Shown in pieces: positions 11,024 through 20,364 of a stretch of 64,000 nt of DNA. Below the pieces are notes generated by a model. It did no database searches, was not told the DNA's origin, and worked only from the letters and a program-made list of their open reading frames with translations. Within the stretch, counting starts at the first letter, position 1, and each line of letters opens with the position of its first letter. The translations under genes were made by a program, and so were the position numbers. The stretch comes from Phycisphaeraceae bacterium (GTDB lineage Bacteria; Planctomycetota; Phycisphaerae; Phycisphaerales; UBA1924). The stretch is taken from assembly GCA_019636655.1 (NCBI GenBank), contig JAHBXB010000004.1, positions 186,001-250,000 of the forward strand, given 5' to 3'.

Positions 11024-11776
11024 TTACCGCCGTCGTCTCAACGCGATCGTCGCCGCGCCGGCGATCACCCACGCTGCCCCCGGGGCCGGCACCGGCGTGT
11101 ACTCGACGATGATCCGAGGCCGCGAGGAGACATCCGCATTCTCTCGCGAGTTGAACCGCTTCGCGGTCGATGGAGTCCCCTGCTCGTCGCCCACCAGCAC
11201 CCAGCCGAAGTTCCCGGAAGGTGCATCCAGCCAGCCCTGCACGTCGGCGACGGTCAGGGCCGTCGAGGCCCATTCGTAATCCCCGATTCCCCCGATGATC
11301 GCCATCGCGCTCAGGGTGTCGACGAAGTCCCCGCCGCGGTTCGTCCACGTCTGAGTCGCGTAGAACCGGTAGTCCCAGGTCGCGTCCCCCTCCTGCGCCG
11401 CCGCGCCGTTCCCCTCTTCGTCGAGCGCATCGGAACCCCCCTCGCCCCAGTCCGCCAGCACCCGGTGCAGCGTCACGGCCGACGCATCCGAGATGCCGCG
11501 CGACATCGTCATCCGCAGCGTGACCCCGGTGATCGTCGAGCCCGCCGGCACCGCCGCGGCCACGTCAAACCTCACCAGCGCCCGCCGAAGCGAGTTCTTC
11601 GACTGCAGCGTCCGCCCCGAAAAGAGGTACTCCCCCTGGCCGTTGCTCAGCGTCCCGAAGAAATCCTCGTACAGCGTGTTGTCGCGCGAGGCCGTGATCG
11701 AGACCACGTCCGCAAGCGCCCCGGCCGCGCTCGCGCCCACCGCCGCCGCCAGAATCAGCACCCGCGCTGCACGCAT
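11024..11776 (-). CDS. Exported DNRLRE-type protein with PEP-CTERM-like tail (third of three)
   Basis: The 250-residue product starts at the ATG at 11776 (GGAGG, 7-base spacing) with a signal peptide ending near ALA. The body has the DNRLRE-type beta-sandwich features: DNTLYE near the start, a run RRALVRFDVAAAVPAG, then WGEG, YRFYATQTW and KRFNSRE. The C-terminus is PAPGAAWVIAGAATIAL followed by four Arg, a PEP-CTERM-like surface-sorting tail. It is a paralogue of the next two upstream genes and lies 38 bases after the middle one, so the three likely form one operon. Role at the surface is unknown; DNRLRE domains occur in bacterial surface and matrix proteins. Confidence 0.82.
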   Translation of the reverse strand: MRAARVLILAAAVGASAAGALADVVSITASRDNTLYEDFFGTLSNGQGEYLFSGRTLQSKNSLRRALVRFDVAAAVPAGSTITGVTLRMTMSRGISDASAVTLHRVLADWGEGGSDALDEEGNGAAAQEGDATWDYRFYATQTWTNRGGDFVDTLSAMAIIGGIGDYEWASTALTVADVQGWLDAPSGNFGWVLVGDEQGTPSTAKRFNSRENADVSSRPRIIVEYTPVPAPGAAWVIAGAATIALRRRR

Positions 11777-11814
11777 GGTTCGCCCTCCGGCCGCGGATCC
11801 CGCGGCGGTCCCAC

Positions 11815-12540
11815 TCACCTCCGGCGACGCAGCGAGACCGCCCCCGCCGCGACCAGCCCGAGCCCCGCCGCCGTCGGCGCCGGCACCGTGTACGTGATCG
11901 ACAGCGCCGGCCTCACCTCGGTCACCGCGCTCTCCCGCGAATCGAACCGCATCGCCGAGGTGTTGACGGTCTCATCCCCCCGCACCATCAGCCCGAAGTT
12001 CCCAGTCGGGAGATCCAGCCACGACTGCACGAGCGAGGTCAGCAAGGGTGACGACCACGTGTACACGCCGGTCTCCGTGATGGTCGTGCTCGCGAGGGCC
12101 CCCGCCGCGAAATCCCCGCCCGGCGTGGACCAGGTCGACGTGTTGTAGAACCGGTGGAGCCACGTCGCGTCCCCGGTTGTCGCCGGCGCCCCGCTCCCCG
12201 AACCGTTGCTCGTCCCCTCGCCCCAGGAGTTCAGCACCTGGTGCAGTGTCACCTCGGCCGAGGTCGCGTTGGTCTGCGTCATGCTCAGCGTCAGCGTCGC
12301 TCCGGTGATGGTCGATCCGCTCGGGATCCCCATCCCCGGCCCCACCGGGAACAGCAGCAGCCCGCGCCGGATCGACCCCTGGCTGTTTCGCCCCGCGAAG
12401 AAGCTCGTCCCCGCGCCGTTGCTGACCGAGCCCGCGGCGTCCTGGTAGAGGGTGTTGTCCGCCAGCGGCGCCGTCACGACGACATCCGCATAGGCCGACA
12501 TCGCCGCCGCCAGAACCACGCCCGCACAGATCGTCTTCAT
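11815..12540 (-). CDS. Exported DNRLRE-type protein with PEP-CTERM-like tail (second of three)
   Basis: This 241-residue paralogue of the flanking genes starts at the ATG at 12540, with GGGAG 5 bases upstream and a signal peptide cut near SAYA. It repeats the family pattern: DNTLYQD, RRGLLLFPV, WGEG, WLHRFYNTSTW and MRFDSRES. The tail is VPAPTAAGLGLVAAGAV plus four Arg, the same PEP-CTERM-like class as its downstream neighbour. Shared motifs and adjacent placement indicate tandem duplication followed by divergence. Confidence 0.82.
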   Translation of the reverse strand: MKTICAGVVLAAAMSAYADVVVTAPLADNTLYQDAAGSVSNGAGTSFFAGRNSQGSIRRGLLLFPVGPGMGIPSGSTITGATLTLSMTQTNATSAEVTLHQVLNSWGEGTSNGSGSGAPATTGDATWLHRFYNTSTWSTPGGDFAAGALASTTITETGVYTWSSPLLTSLVQSWLDLPTGNFGLMVRGDETVNTSAMRFDSRESAVTEVRPALSITYTVPAPTAAGLGLVAAGAVSLRRRR

Positions 12541-12590
12541 GGCCGCTCCCTTCGAACACAACGGAAACGCAAGCCGGATACCTGCCTCCC

Positions 12591-13469
12591 CTAGCACCCC
12601 CCGCTCAGCGCTGCCAGCCACGTCGTCACGAACACCGCGATATCCGCCGGTTGCACCGCTCCGTTACCGTCAAAGTCGGCGGCAAGGTTCCCCGCGATCA
12701 GGCTGTTGTTCCAGTCCGTCACAAACACCGACACATCCGCCGGCTCGATCAGCCCGTTGCCGTCGCGGTCCGCCGGACACGGCGGCGCGGGCGGGGTGTA
12801 CACCACGATCAACTGCGGCCGGAACGACTCGGTCGGGTTCTCCCGCGAGTCGAACCGCTTGGCCGTGTGCGTCGTGGCCTCGTTGCCGATGAGCACCCAC
12901 CCGAAGTTCGTCGCCGGGTTTGCGAGCCACCCCTGCACATCCGCCACCAGCATCGCCGTCGAACTCCAGGTGTACGACGCGATCGTCGAAGCGATCGACC
13001 GGCTCGCGCTCGCGGTCACGACCTTGTCCGACCCAGGCGTGGTCCACATGACACTCGGCCAGAACTTCGTCTCCCATGTCGCTTCCCCCGGGGTCGCGTT
13101 CGCCCCGGCCCCCTCGTTGCCGTCGGGGTTCGAGGTCCCCTCGCCCCAGTCCGACGTCAGGCGGTACACCGAGATCGTCTGGTTCCCCGTGCTCGTCCGC
13201 GACAGGTGCAGCTTCAACTGCACGCTCGTCACCGTCGACCCCGCCGGGATCGCCGAGGCGACGTCGAACATCAGCAGCGCCCGCCGCCGCTCGCCGCCGC
13301 TGCTGTTGCGACCCACGAAGAAGAACTCGCCCGCCCCGTTCGCCACCCCAGGCGTCTCGTGGATCGTGACGTCCCGCTTGCACGAGATCGTCGCCGTGTC
13401 CGCCGCCGCCGCGGCCGCCATCCCCGCCGCCGCCGTCATCCCCACGATCGCGAATCGCACTGGAACCAT
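12591..13469 (-). CDS. Exported DNRLRE-type protein with C-terminal two-loop dockerin (first of three)
   Basis: The 292-residue first gene of the tandem set starts at the ATG at 13469, with a strong AAGGAGG 8 bases upstream. It has the same DNRLRE body as its neighbours (RRALLMFDVASAIPAG, WGEG, KRFDSREN). In place of the Arg-rich sorting tail it ends in two calcium-loop repeats, DRDGNGLIEPADVSVF and DFDGNGAVQPADIAVF, each followed by a Trp. A Cys just before the first loop (PPCPAD) and a terminal Gly-Gly-Cys could form a staple. This C-terminus matches what is sometimes called a GC-type dockerin anchor in Phycisphaerae. Confidence 0.85.
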   Translation of the reverse strand: MVPVRFAIVGMTAAAGMAAAAAADTATISCKRDVTIHETPGVANGAGEFFFVGRNSSGGERRRALLMFDVASAIPAGSTVTSVQLKLHLSRTSTGNQTISVYRLTSDWGEGTSNPDGNEGAGANATPGEATWETKFWPSVMWTTPGSDKVVTASASRSIASTIASYTWSSTAMLVADVQGWLANPATNFGWVLIGNEATTHTAKRFDSRENPTESFRPQLIVVYTPPAPPCPADRDGNGLIEPADVSVFVTDWNNSLIAGNLAADFDGNGAVQPADIAVFVTTWLAALSGGC

Positions 13470-13818
13470 CGCCGTCGCCTCCTTGGGCCGGGCTGGCGAG
13501 TCGATCGCCTCCGGCATCGCCCCGCCGCGCGATCGCGCCGGGTCGACCTCGTCTCTCTACCCCGGATACACATGGACGCGTGGTGGCCGAAGAATGGCCA
13601 GAAAGCAGGCCGCCACGCCCAGAATCTACACTCTACGTGGAAACCGGCCGGAAACCAGCCGCCCCCTCTATCCGAGCCCCCGAACCACGGGGTTCCACGC
13701 ACCCGGTGGCCGAAACTTCCCCATTTCCCCCCCCAAGGCCCCGCGCCCGGCGCCCGCACCCACCTGCCGCCCCGTCCCACCTCCCAAACCCCGCCCCTGC
13801 CTCCCCAAAGCCCCCAAA
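13470..13818. other. Intergenic region upstream of the DNRLRE operon
   Basis: No supported gene lies in these 349 bases. The left part should carry the promoter and leader of the leftward DNRLRE operon. The right part, from about 13720, is very C-rich with runs of seven or more C's next to the tRNA-Arg 3' end. Reading frames across it are low-complexity Pro/Ala/Arg and do not look coding. I see no convincing terminator hairpin or promoter hexamers. Confidence 0.5.
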
Positions 13819-13892
13819 CGCGCCCGGAGGGATTCGAACCCCCAACCCTCGGTTCCGAAGACCGATGCTCTATCCAGTTGAGCTACGGGCGC
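13819..13892 (-). tRNA. tRNA-Arg (anticodon TCG)
   Basis: Reads leftwards with 5' end at 13892. The acceptor stem GCGCCCG pairs perfectly with CGGGCGC. The D arm has GCTC/GAGC, the anticodon stem TCGGT/ACCGA encloses the loop CTTCGGA with anticodon TCG (codon CGA), and the T arm carries GGTTCGAAT. The discriminator is G and no CCA is encoded. It stands alone between the DNRLRE operon and the unknown gene at 14045. Confidence 0.95.
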
Positions 13893-14044
13893 AACCACAA
13901 GACCGGGACAGCCAGCTCCGCCACCCAGCCGGATGCTAAGACCGACACCTAGCCGATGTCAGGCTTTGAGGCTGGAGCGTGGCGAAGCTTAGCGCCATAG
14001 CGCCGCGTTTGAAACTCGCCAGGCGACGTCGTGATCGATGGCTT

Positions 14045-15838
14045 CTACTTTTTCTTCGGTCGCTTCCTGCCGCCCCCGGTACTGCGGGCCTGCCGGGTCG
14101 TACGAGCGCGTAGTGGCTTGACGCGGAGATACTGCTCGGCGGTGATCTCCTGCGTCAACGTCGGTTGGGCACGTCGAATCCACTCGCCGGATTGTGTGAG
14201 CGACTTCCGATAAGCGTCAACCAAGGCACGTCCACCCGTCTGGCTGCCGCGGAGCATCGTCTTTACCACCAGTTCATCCGACATCTGCTCGTTCGGTGAT
14301 GACGGGCCATCTTGAACCTTGTACGCGAGTTCAAGAAGCGTGCGGGTGATGCCCCCGAGGACATAGATCTCGACCAGGTCCCACGGCGGGCACGTGAGGC
14401 ACGGGTTTGGGGGCGGGTCTGGAATGAGGTCCGGCAGTTCGAATAACTGATGCAAATCGGGCACAAGGAAGTCGCGGATCCAGGAACTGATGAGACACTG
14501 TCCCGCATTGCGGCCGATCGCATCCTTTGCCGTCTGGCCGAGTTCCCAGATCGGCATGCGGGAGCTGAGTCGCTCCACCGCCGGGTAGCGCAGTATCCAT
14601 TTCCACATCGACCGGGCCAGCATGCACTTCTGTCGTTGCGGTGGCGCCAGCCACAACGCCACGTTCACGAAGTAGTCGTCGAGTCGTCTAAGCGATTGCT
14701 GCCCAGCGGGCGTATCCAGGAAGCCCCTGCTCTTCGGGTTGTTCGCGGGAAGCCCCGGCCGTCCGATGAGATTCACATCGAACCAGTGGTGCCATGTCGA
14801 GTCCACGACGACGCGTCCGATGCCCGCGGCCTGACCGTCGTACGCACCGATGACGCCGAACTCTTTGCCGTTCGCGGCGCCCTTGTTCGTGTCACTTGAG
14901 TTGGTATGGTCGCTTTGAACTCTCGCCCACGCGATGATCTGCGGCTTGATCTGACTTGGTCCGGAACCCGGGTACTCCGGCGCATGGAACGTTCCGACGT
15001 CGAACGGGGCATTGAGGTTGATGAGGGATGCGTCGATCACATCCCCCTCGTGCGGATGGTCTGGCAAGATATCGATCACGCCCGTGCGACCGCAGAGAAC
15101 CGGGTGCGGCATCGCCCGCCATTGCCAGGGAACAAACGACCGCAGCCCGTACTTCCGAACGCGGAGCGGCATCGGGATGTCGTCGGATTCGTCGTCGAAG
15201 GTATAGGTGCTGTCATGACCCTTTAGCAACGTATCGTGCCGGCTAGAGCCCGTGGGAGGAGGTACTCCCTGGGCTGCGGTCCAGCGACGCATAGAGCGAA
15301 CTCGGGGGATCCGCGAGCACAGACTTGCACCAAGATCCGCGTGGTCGCCGGTGGCAAAGACCCCTCCACCCTGATCCATCCACCGCGCGAGCACCTCCAA
15401 CTCGGCGTCGCTGAGTTGCTGCAACCCTGCCTCTTCAGAGCGGGCTCCGAAAAGCCACACCTGGTCGTAGTCGTTGATGTTGAATCCGTCCTGACTGAAC
15501 CGGAAGTTCTCATAGTGCGGGCCATACCGCGACCATGCCACCGGTTCCGTCGCGGCATTGGGCTTGGCGGTATCAGTCTGGCGGTGGGCCCGGGTGACCT
15601 GAAACCGCACCCAGCCTCGCTCATCGTTCCGAAGTGCATCAAGAACGTGGCTCAGGCCAAAGTACGAGTGGTTGAAGGAGACGTTGAGGGTGCTTCCTGG
15701 ATAGCCGTCAACGACCATCAGGATCCGTACCGTGCATGGGCGCAGCCAGGGAAACGGAAAGAGTTCGGCGAGCTCGATCTTCTCGATATGCAGCTTCTCT
15801 CGGCCAAAGTCCCACAGGACGTCTCGTTCGAATGGCAT
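14045..15838 (-). CDS. Large protein of unknown function, possible GATase/ThuA-like N-terminal fold
   Basis: A 597-residue product that I cannot assign. I chose the ATG at 15838 because CGGAG lies 7 bases upstream; an ATG at 15865 lacks one. Residues from about 40 to 330 alternate hydrophobic strands and helices, with YDQVWLFGARS, ARWMDQGGGVFATGDHADLG and later GRVVVDSTWHHWFDVNL. That pattern resembles flavodoxin-like GATase1/ThuA-type proteins, but no Cys-His-Glu triad is obvious. The C-terminal third has a Cys pair (CLTCPPWD) and ends in a very basic tail. There is no signal peptide. The gene is less GC-rich than its neighbours and stands alone after an AT-rich promoter region, so horizontal acquisition is plausible. 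Confidence 0.72.
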   Translation of the reverse strand: MPFERDVLWDFGREKLHIEKIELAELFPFPWLRPCTVRILMVVDGYPGSTLNVSFNHSYFGLSHVLDALRNDERGWVRFQVTRAHRQTDTAKPNAATEPVAWSRYGPHYENFRFSQDGFNINDYDQVWLFGARSEEAGLQQLSDAELEVLARWMDQGGGVFATGDHADLGASLCSRIPRVRSMRRWTAAQGVPPPTGSSRHDTLLKGHDSTYTFDDESDDIPMPLRVRKYGLRSFVPWQWRAMPHPVLCGRTGVIDILPDHPHEGDVIDASLINLNAPFDVGTFHAPEYPGSGPSQIKPQIIAWARVQSDHTNSSDTNKGAANGKEFGVIGAYDGQAAGIGRVVVDSTWHHWFDVNLIGRPGLPANNPKSRGFLDTPAGQQSLRRLDDYFVNVALWLAPPQRQKCMLARSMWKWILRYPAVERLSSRMPIWELGQTAKDAIGRNAGQCLISSWIRDFLVPDLHQLFELPDLIPDPPPNPCLTCPPWDLVEIYVLGGITRTLLELAYKVQDGPSSPNEQMSDELVVKTMLRGSQTGGRALVDAYRKSLTQSGEWIRRAQPTLTQEITAEQYLRVKPLRARTTRQARSTGGGRKRPKKK

Positions 15839-15883
15839 GCTGTGTCTCCGAAGAATGCGCAGCATACTTCTACGGTTCTCATG

Positions 15884-15911
15884 ATTATAAAGTTCGTTTT
15901 AGTATTGTATC
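15884..15911 (-). promoter_or_regulatory. Candidate sigma-70-type promoter for the unknown gene at 14045
   Basis: On the minus strand a perfect TATAAT (15889-15884) follows a weak -35 hexamer GATACA (15911-15906) with a 16-base spacer. The -10 is about 45 bases before the chosen start at 15838. The surrounding 60 bases are only about one-third G+C in a window near 70%, which makes chance TATAAT more likely here but also fits a strong promoter. Inference only. Confidence 0.4.
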
Positions 15912-16095
15912 TGATGCAAAATTGATATAGATAGAGTTGCAGTCGATACTTATAGCAACTGCCCGCCAATGGTTCGCATTGTGTACGCCAGATTGGTGGG
16001 TCTGGGAACTGCGTAGGCACTGCGTGATTGGAGCGATTGCCCAAGCACCTCGATCGGTGCTCCCGTGAGAAAAAGAGATTGGGCTTGAAGACGCC

Positions 16096-17199
16096 CTACA
16101 CGTTGAACAGGAAGTGGCACACGTCCGCATCGCGCATCACGTACGCCTTCCCCTCCACCCGCAGCCGCCCCGCATCCTTCACCGCCTTCTCGTTCTTGTG
16201 CTCCACCAGGTCGCTCACCGAGTAGATCTCCGCGCGGATAAAGCCACGCTCAAAGTCCGTGTGGATCACGCCCGCCGCCTGCGGCGCCGTCGCGCCGATC
16301 GGCACCGTCCACGCCCGGATCTCCTTCGGCCCCGCGGTGTAGAACGACTGCAGCCCCAGCAGGTGATACGCCGCGCGCGCCAGCCGGTTGAGCGCCGGCT
16401 CCTTCATCCCCATCGATTGCAGCATCTCCAGCCGGTCCGCGTCCCCCAGTTCCGCCAGCTCGCTCTCGATCTTCGCGCACACCGGCACGCACTCGCTCGA
16501 CTCCTTCGCCGTGTGCTCCCGCACGCGCTGCGCGAGCTCCCCCTCGCCGTTCACGTCCTCCTCATCGACGTTGAGCACGTACAGCACCCGCTTGGCCGAC
16601 ATCAGCTGCAGCCCCTTGAGCGCCCGGGCCTGCTCCGGGTCCTCGATCTTCAGCGTCCGCGCCGGCGTCCCCGCCTCCAGCACCGGCTGCACCTTCTTCA
16701 GCATCTCGAACCGCGCGACCTGCTCCTTGTCCCCGCTCTTGGCCGCCCGCTCGGCCTTGGAGAGCCCCGAGTTCACGGTCTCCAGGTCCGCCAGCACCAG
16801 CTCGGTGTTGATGATCTCGATGTCCCGCAGCGGGTCCACGGTCCCCTCGACGTGCGTGATGTCCTCGCCCCCCGGCGCCTTCGTGAAGCACCGCACCACC
16901 TGCACGATCGCGTCCACCTCGCGGATGTGCGACAGGAACTTGTTCCCCAGCCCCGCCCCCTCGCTCGCTCCCTTCACGATCCCCGCGATGTCCACCAGCC
17001 GGAGCATCGCCGGAACCACCTTCTGGCTCTCGATGTGCGACCGGATGATCTCCAGCCGCTCATCCGGGATCGGCACCACCCCGACGTTCGGCTCGATCGT
17101 CGCGAACGGGTAGTTCGCCGCCAGCGCCCCCGCCTTCGTGAGCGCGTTGAACAGCGTGCTTTTGCCGACATTGGGCAGCCCGACAATCCCGGCTTCCAT
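16096..17199 (-). CDS. ychF: Ribosome-binding GTPase/ATPase YchF (Obg family)
   Basis: A 367-residue P-loop protein of the Obg-HflX group, related to human OLA1, that binds ribosomes and hydrolyses ATP in preference to GTP. G1 is GLPNVGKST, switch II is [17 protein letters not shown], and the C-terminal TGS domain runs from about [15 protein letters not shown] to the end ([20 protein letters not shown] region). I chose the ATG at 17199, with AGAGGA 7 bases upstream, because homology starts exactly there ([14 protein letters not shown]). It diverges from the FAD oxidoreductase across 107 bases. Confidence 0.97.
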   Translation of the reverse strand: MEAGIVGLPNVGKSTLFNALTKAGALAANYPFATIEPNVGVVPIPDERLEIIRSHIESQKVVPAMLRLVDIAGIVKGASEGAGLGNKFLSHIREVDAIVQVVRCFTKAPGGEDITHVEGTVDPLRDIEIINTELVLADLETVNSGLSKAERAAKSGDKEQVARFEMLKKVQPVLEAGTPARTLKIEDPEQARALKGLQLMSAKRVLYVLNVDEEDVNGEGELAQRVREHTAKESSECVPVCAKIESELAELGDADRLEMLQSMGMKEPALNRLARAAYHLLGLQSFYTAGPKEIRAWTVPIGATAPQAAGVIHTDFERGFIRAEIYSVSDLVEHKNEKAVKDAGRLRVEGKAYVMRDADVCHFLFNV

Positions 17200-17306
17200 C
17201 GCGCATTCCTCTCGCAGTGACCACCGACCAAAAACGGGGCCAATGGTAGCGCCAACCCCATGGTCCACATACCATCGCCCCCGACCGCGACACCCCGGAG
17301 ACCCCA

Positions 17307-18389
17307 GTGCCCACCGAACCCGCACCCCGTGTCGCCGTCATCGGCGCCGGCATCGCCGGCCTCACCGCCGCCCGCGCCCTCGCCATCGCCGGCGTCCCCT
17401 CGCGCGTCTTCGACAAGGGCCGCGCCCCCGGCGGCCGCGCTTCCACGCGCCGCCACCCGCCCTTCCAGTTCGACCACGGCGCCCAGTACTTCACCGTCCG
17501 CGATGACCGCTTCATGTCCGCGGCGACCTCATGGCTCTCCGACCGTGTCATCGCCCCCTGGACCGCCCGAATGGCCACCATCGAGGGCGGTCAATCGCAT
17601 CCCTTCACCGATGCCGCCACCCGCTACGTCGGCGTCCCCGGCATGAGCGCCGTCGCCGCGCGCCTCGCCCGTGATCTCTCCGTCCGCTGCGGCGAGGGCT
17701 CGGGGCCCGCCGCGGGGCAGGTCTGGCGGGTCTCCCGTGACGGCCCGTCGTGGCGACTCTTCGATCAGTCCGGAGCGGCGATGGGCGAGCCGGCCTACGA
17801 CGCCTGCATCGTCTCCGTCCCCGCGCCGCAGGCTGTCCCCCTCCTGGCCGGCGCCAAGGACCTCGCCGCGCAGGTCGCCGCTATCCGCATGCTCCCCACC
17901 TGGGCCGTCATGGCCGCGTTCGACCGCACGATCGAAGCCCCCTTCGACGCCGCGATGGTCCGCAACTCGCCCCTCGCCTGGGTCGCGCGCGATTCTTCCA
18001 AGCCCGGCCGCGCGTCGGCCCCCGATGCCGATGCGCAGCCCGCCGAATGCTGGGTGCTGCACGCCTCGCACGAATGGTCCCAGCAGCACCTTGAAGACTC
18101 CCCCGAGTCCGTCGCCCCCGCCCTCCTCACTCACTTCGCCGAGGCCACCGGCCTCGGCCTCCCCGTGCCCATCTTCGCCATCGCTCACCGCTGGCGCTAC
18201 GCGGCGGTCGCCAACCCAATCCCCGCGCCCAGCCTCGCCGATCCCGCCCGCCGGATCGTTGCCTGCGGAGACTGGTGCTACCCCGCTCCCGCTCCAGGCT
18301 CCGCGGCGGGCCGCATCGAAGCCGCGTTTGTCAGCGGACTTGCCGCCGCGAGCCACGTGCAGGCGTTTCTCGCCGATGCCGCGCAGTGA
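17307..18389 (+). CDS. FAD-dependent oxidoreductase, renalase-like
   Basis: A 360-residue flavoprotein with the N-terminal dinucleotide-binding motif [17 protein letters not shown], an FAD ribose-binding acidic residue in [15 protein letters not shown], and the early motif [11 protein letters not shown] typical of renalase-like amine-oxidase relatives. A C-terminal FAD-contact region reads [20 protein letters not shown]. It starts with GTG at 17307, with GGAG 6 bases upstream. The substrate is unknown; NAD(P)H-isomer oxidation has been shown for some renalases. It is monocistronic, followed by tRNA-His on the other strand. Confidence 0.87.
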   Translation: MPTEPAPRVAVIGAGIAGLTAARALAIAGVPSRVFDKGRAPGGRASTRRHPPFQFDHGAQYFTVRDDRFMSAATSWLSDRVIAPWTARMATIEGGQSHPFTDAATRYVGVPGMSAVAARLARDLSVRCGEGSGPAAGQVWRVSRDGPSWRLFDQSGAAMGEPAYDACIVSVPAPQAVPLLAGAKDLAAQVAAIRMLPTWAVMAAFDRTIEAPFDAAMVRNSPLAWVARDSSKPGRASAPDADAQPAECWVLHASHEWSQQHLEDSPESVAPALLTHFAEATGLGLPVPIFAIAHRWRYAAVANPIPAPSLADPARRIVACGDWCYPAPAPGSAAGRIEAAFVSGLAAASHVQAFLADAAQ

Positions 18390-18463
18390 CAGCCGCTGCC
18401 TATTGCGACATACCAATCAAACTACGATCAAGTTCCAGCCGCTGCCCCCCCAACCTCTTCAAG

Positions 18464-18538
18464 GGTGGTCGACGGGACTCGAACCCGCGACCCCAGGGAT
18501 CACAACCCTGTGCTCTAACCAACTGAGCTACGACCACC
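18464..18538 (-). tRNA. tRNA-His (anticodon GTG)
   Basis: Reads leftwards from 18538. It carries the extra G(-1) opposite C73, the identity element of tRNA-His. The acceptor GTGGTCG pairs with CGACCAC, the anticodon stem CAGGG/CCCTG encloses the loop TTGTGAT with anticodon GTG, and the T arm has GGTTCGAGT. No CCA is encoded. It sits between the convergent-side end of the FAD oxidoreductase gene and pckA. Confidence 0.96.
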
Positions 18539-18720
18539 ATCCGCCCGGCCCCGATTCCCAGCCCGAACGATAAGGTGACCCCCCCCCAGGGTCAACGCGT
18601 GCCCGGCCTTCAAGCCCGTTGCCTCAAACTACCGAGGTTTGGCCCAAGCCTATTGTCCAGACCGCCCTCCGCTCGAACGGCGTGAGCCGCCCGGGCCCTT
18701 GGGCTATTCGGAGCCGTTTC

Positions 18721-20316
18721 ATGTCCAGCCGTTCGATCGCCGACCTCGTCCTCTCGCCCTCCCGCACCCATTCCAACCTCTCCCCCGCGCGACTCGTCGA
18801 ACTCGCGATCGCTCGCGGCGAGGGCATCCTCGCCTCCAACGGCGCCCTCGTCTGCAAGACCGGCGACCGCACCGGCCGCAGCCCCAAGGACAAGTACCTC
18901 GAGGACGAGCCTTCCTCCTCCGCCAAGATCGGCTGGGGCGGCTTCAACGCCAAGATCACGCCGCCCAACTTCGACCTCGCCCACAAGATCGCCGTCGAGC
19001 ACCTCAACGCCCAAAAGGATCTCTTTGTCTTCGATGGCTTCGTCGGCGCTGATCCGACCCACCGCCTCGGCGTCAAGGTCGTCGCCGAGCAGGCGTGGCA
19101 CATCCTCTTCGCCCGCACCCTCTTCATCCCCCAGGGCTCTCCCGCCGCGGGCCCCAACGCCGCATGGAAGCACGACTGGACCGTCATCAACGCCGGCCGC
19201 CGCCGCCTCACCTCGGACGAGCAGGCCAAGTTCGGCGTCAAGAGTCCCGTCCTCATCGCCCAGTCCCTCGCCCGCAAGACCGTCGTCATCCTCGGCACCG
19301 AGTACGCCGGCGAGATCAAGAAGTCCCTCTTCTACGCCATGAACTACGACATGCCCGAGGCCGGCGTGTTCCCCATGCACTGCTCTGCCAACGTCGACAA
19401 ACGCGACCCGGCCAACGTTGCCCTCTTCTTCGGCCTCTCCGGCACCGGCAAGACCACCCTCTCCGCCGATCCCAACCGCGCGCTCATCGGCGACGACGAG
19501 CACGGCTGGTCCGATCGCGGCGTCTTCAACTTCGAAGGCGGCTGCTACGCCAAGTGCATCAAACTCTCGAAGGAGGGCGAACCCCAGATCTGGAACGCCA
19601 TCCGCTTCGGCTCCGTCCTCGAGAACACCGTCGTCGACGAGACCACCCGCGTCCCCGACTACGACTCGGCCAAGATGACCGAGAACACCCGCGCCACCTA
19701 CCCCATCGACTTCATCGAGGGCGCCGTCATCCCCTCCCTCGGCGGCCACCCCAAGAACGTCATCTTCCTCACCGCCGATGCCTACGGCGTCCTCCCGCCG
19801 GTCTCCAGGCTCTCGCGAGAGCAGGCGATGTACTACTTCATCAACGGGTACACCTCCAAGCTCGCCGGCACCGAGGCCGGCGTCACCGAGCCCCAGCCCA
19901 ACTTCTCCGCCTGCTTCGGCTCCCCCTTCCTCCCGCGCCCGCCCCGCGTCTACGCCGACATGCTCGCCAGCCGCGTCTCCAAGCACAGCGCCGACGTCTG
20001 GCTGCTCAATACCGGCTGGACCGGCGGCGCCTACGGCGTCGGCTCCCGCTTCAAACTCGCCTACACCCGTGCGATGGTCACGGCCATCCTCAACGGCGCC
20101 CTCGCCAAGGCCGAGTTCACCCCGGACCCCGTCTTTGGCCTTCCCCTCCCCTCCGCGGTCCCCGGCGTCCCCGCCGAGGTCCTCAACCCGCGCAACGCGT
20201 GGAAGGACGGCGCCGCCTACGACGCCCAGGCCAGGAAACTCGCCACCCTCTTCCGCGAGAACGACAAGAAGTACGACATGCCCGACGCCGTCCGCGCCGC
20301 CGGCCCGCGCGCCTGA
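18721..20316 (+). CDS. pckA: Phosphoenolpyruvate carboxykinase (ATP)
   Basis: Converts oxaloacetate and ATP to PEP, CO2 and ADP, the first step of gluconeogenesis. The 531-residue protein has the kinase-1a P-loop GLSGTGKTTLSAD, the metal/ATP region NFEGGCYAKCIKLS, and the HCSANVDKRD motif of ATP-type PEPCK. I chose the ATG at 18721 (GGAG 8 bases upstream); the frame opens further upstream but the first 34 codons do not resemble the family. It is the main gluconeogenic gene in the window, with tpiA and gnd elsewhere in central carbon metabolism. Confidence 0.96.
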   Translation: MSSRSIADLVLSPSRTHSNLSPARLVELAIARGEGILASNGALVCKTGDRTGRSPKDKYLEDEPSSSAKIGWGGFNAKITPPNFDLAHKIAVEHLNAQKDLFVFDGFVGADPTHRLGVKVVAEQAWHILFARTLFIPQGSPAAGPNAAWKHDWTVINAGRRRLTSDEQAKFGVKSPVLIAQSLARKTVVILGTEYAGEIKKSLFYAMNYDMPEAGVFPMHCSANVDKRDPANVALFFGLSGTGKTTLSADPNRALIGDDEHGWSDRGVFNFEGGCYAKCIKLSKEGEPQIWNAIRFGSVLENTVVDETTRVPDYDSAKMTENTRATYPIDFIEGAVIPSLGGHPKNVIFLTADAYGVLPPVSRLSREQAMYYFINGYTSKLAGTEAGVTEPQPNFSACFGSPFLPRPPRVYADMLASRVSKHSADVWLLNTGWTGGAYGVGSRFKLAYTRAMVTAILNGALAKAEFTPDPVFGLPLPSAVPGVPAEVLNPRNAWKDGAAYDAQARKLATLFRENDKKYDMPDAVRAAGPRA

Positions 20317-20364
20317 TCACCCCCCGATTCTCCAACCCCAGCCCCCGCCAGCCGCCTCGCGCCG

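Noticed and set aside
13819-13892. tRNA-Arg as integration site for the unknown gene at 14045
   Set aside because: The tRNA 3' end faces left, away from the gene, which is opposite to the usual insertion geometry.
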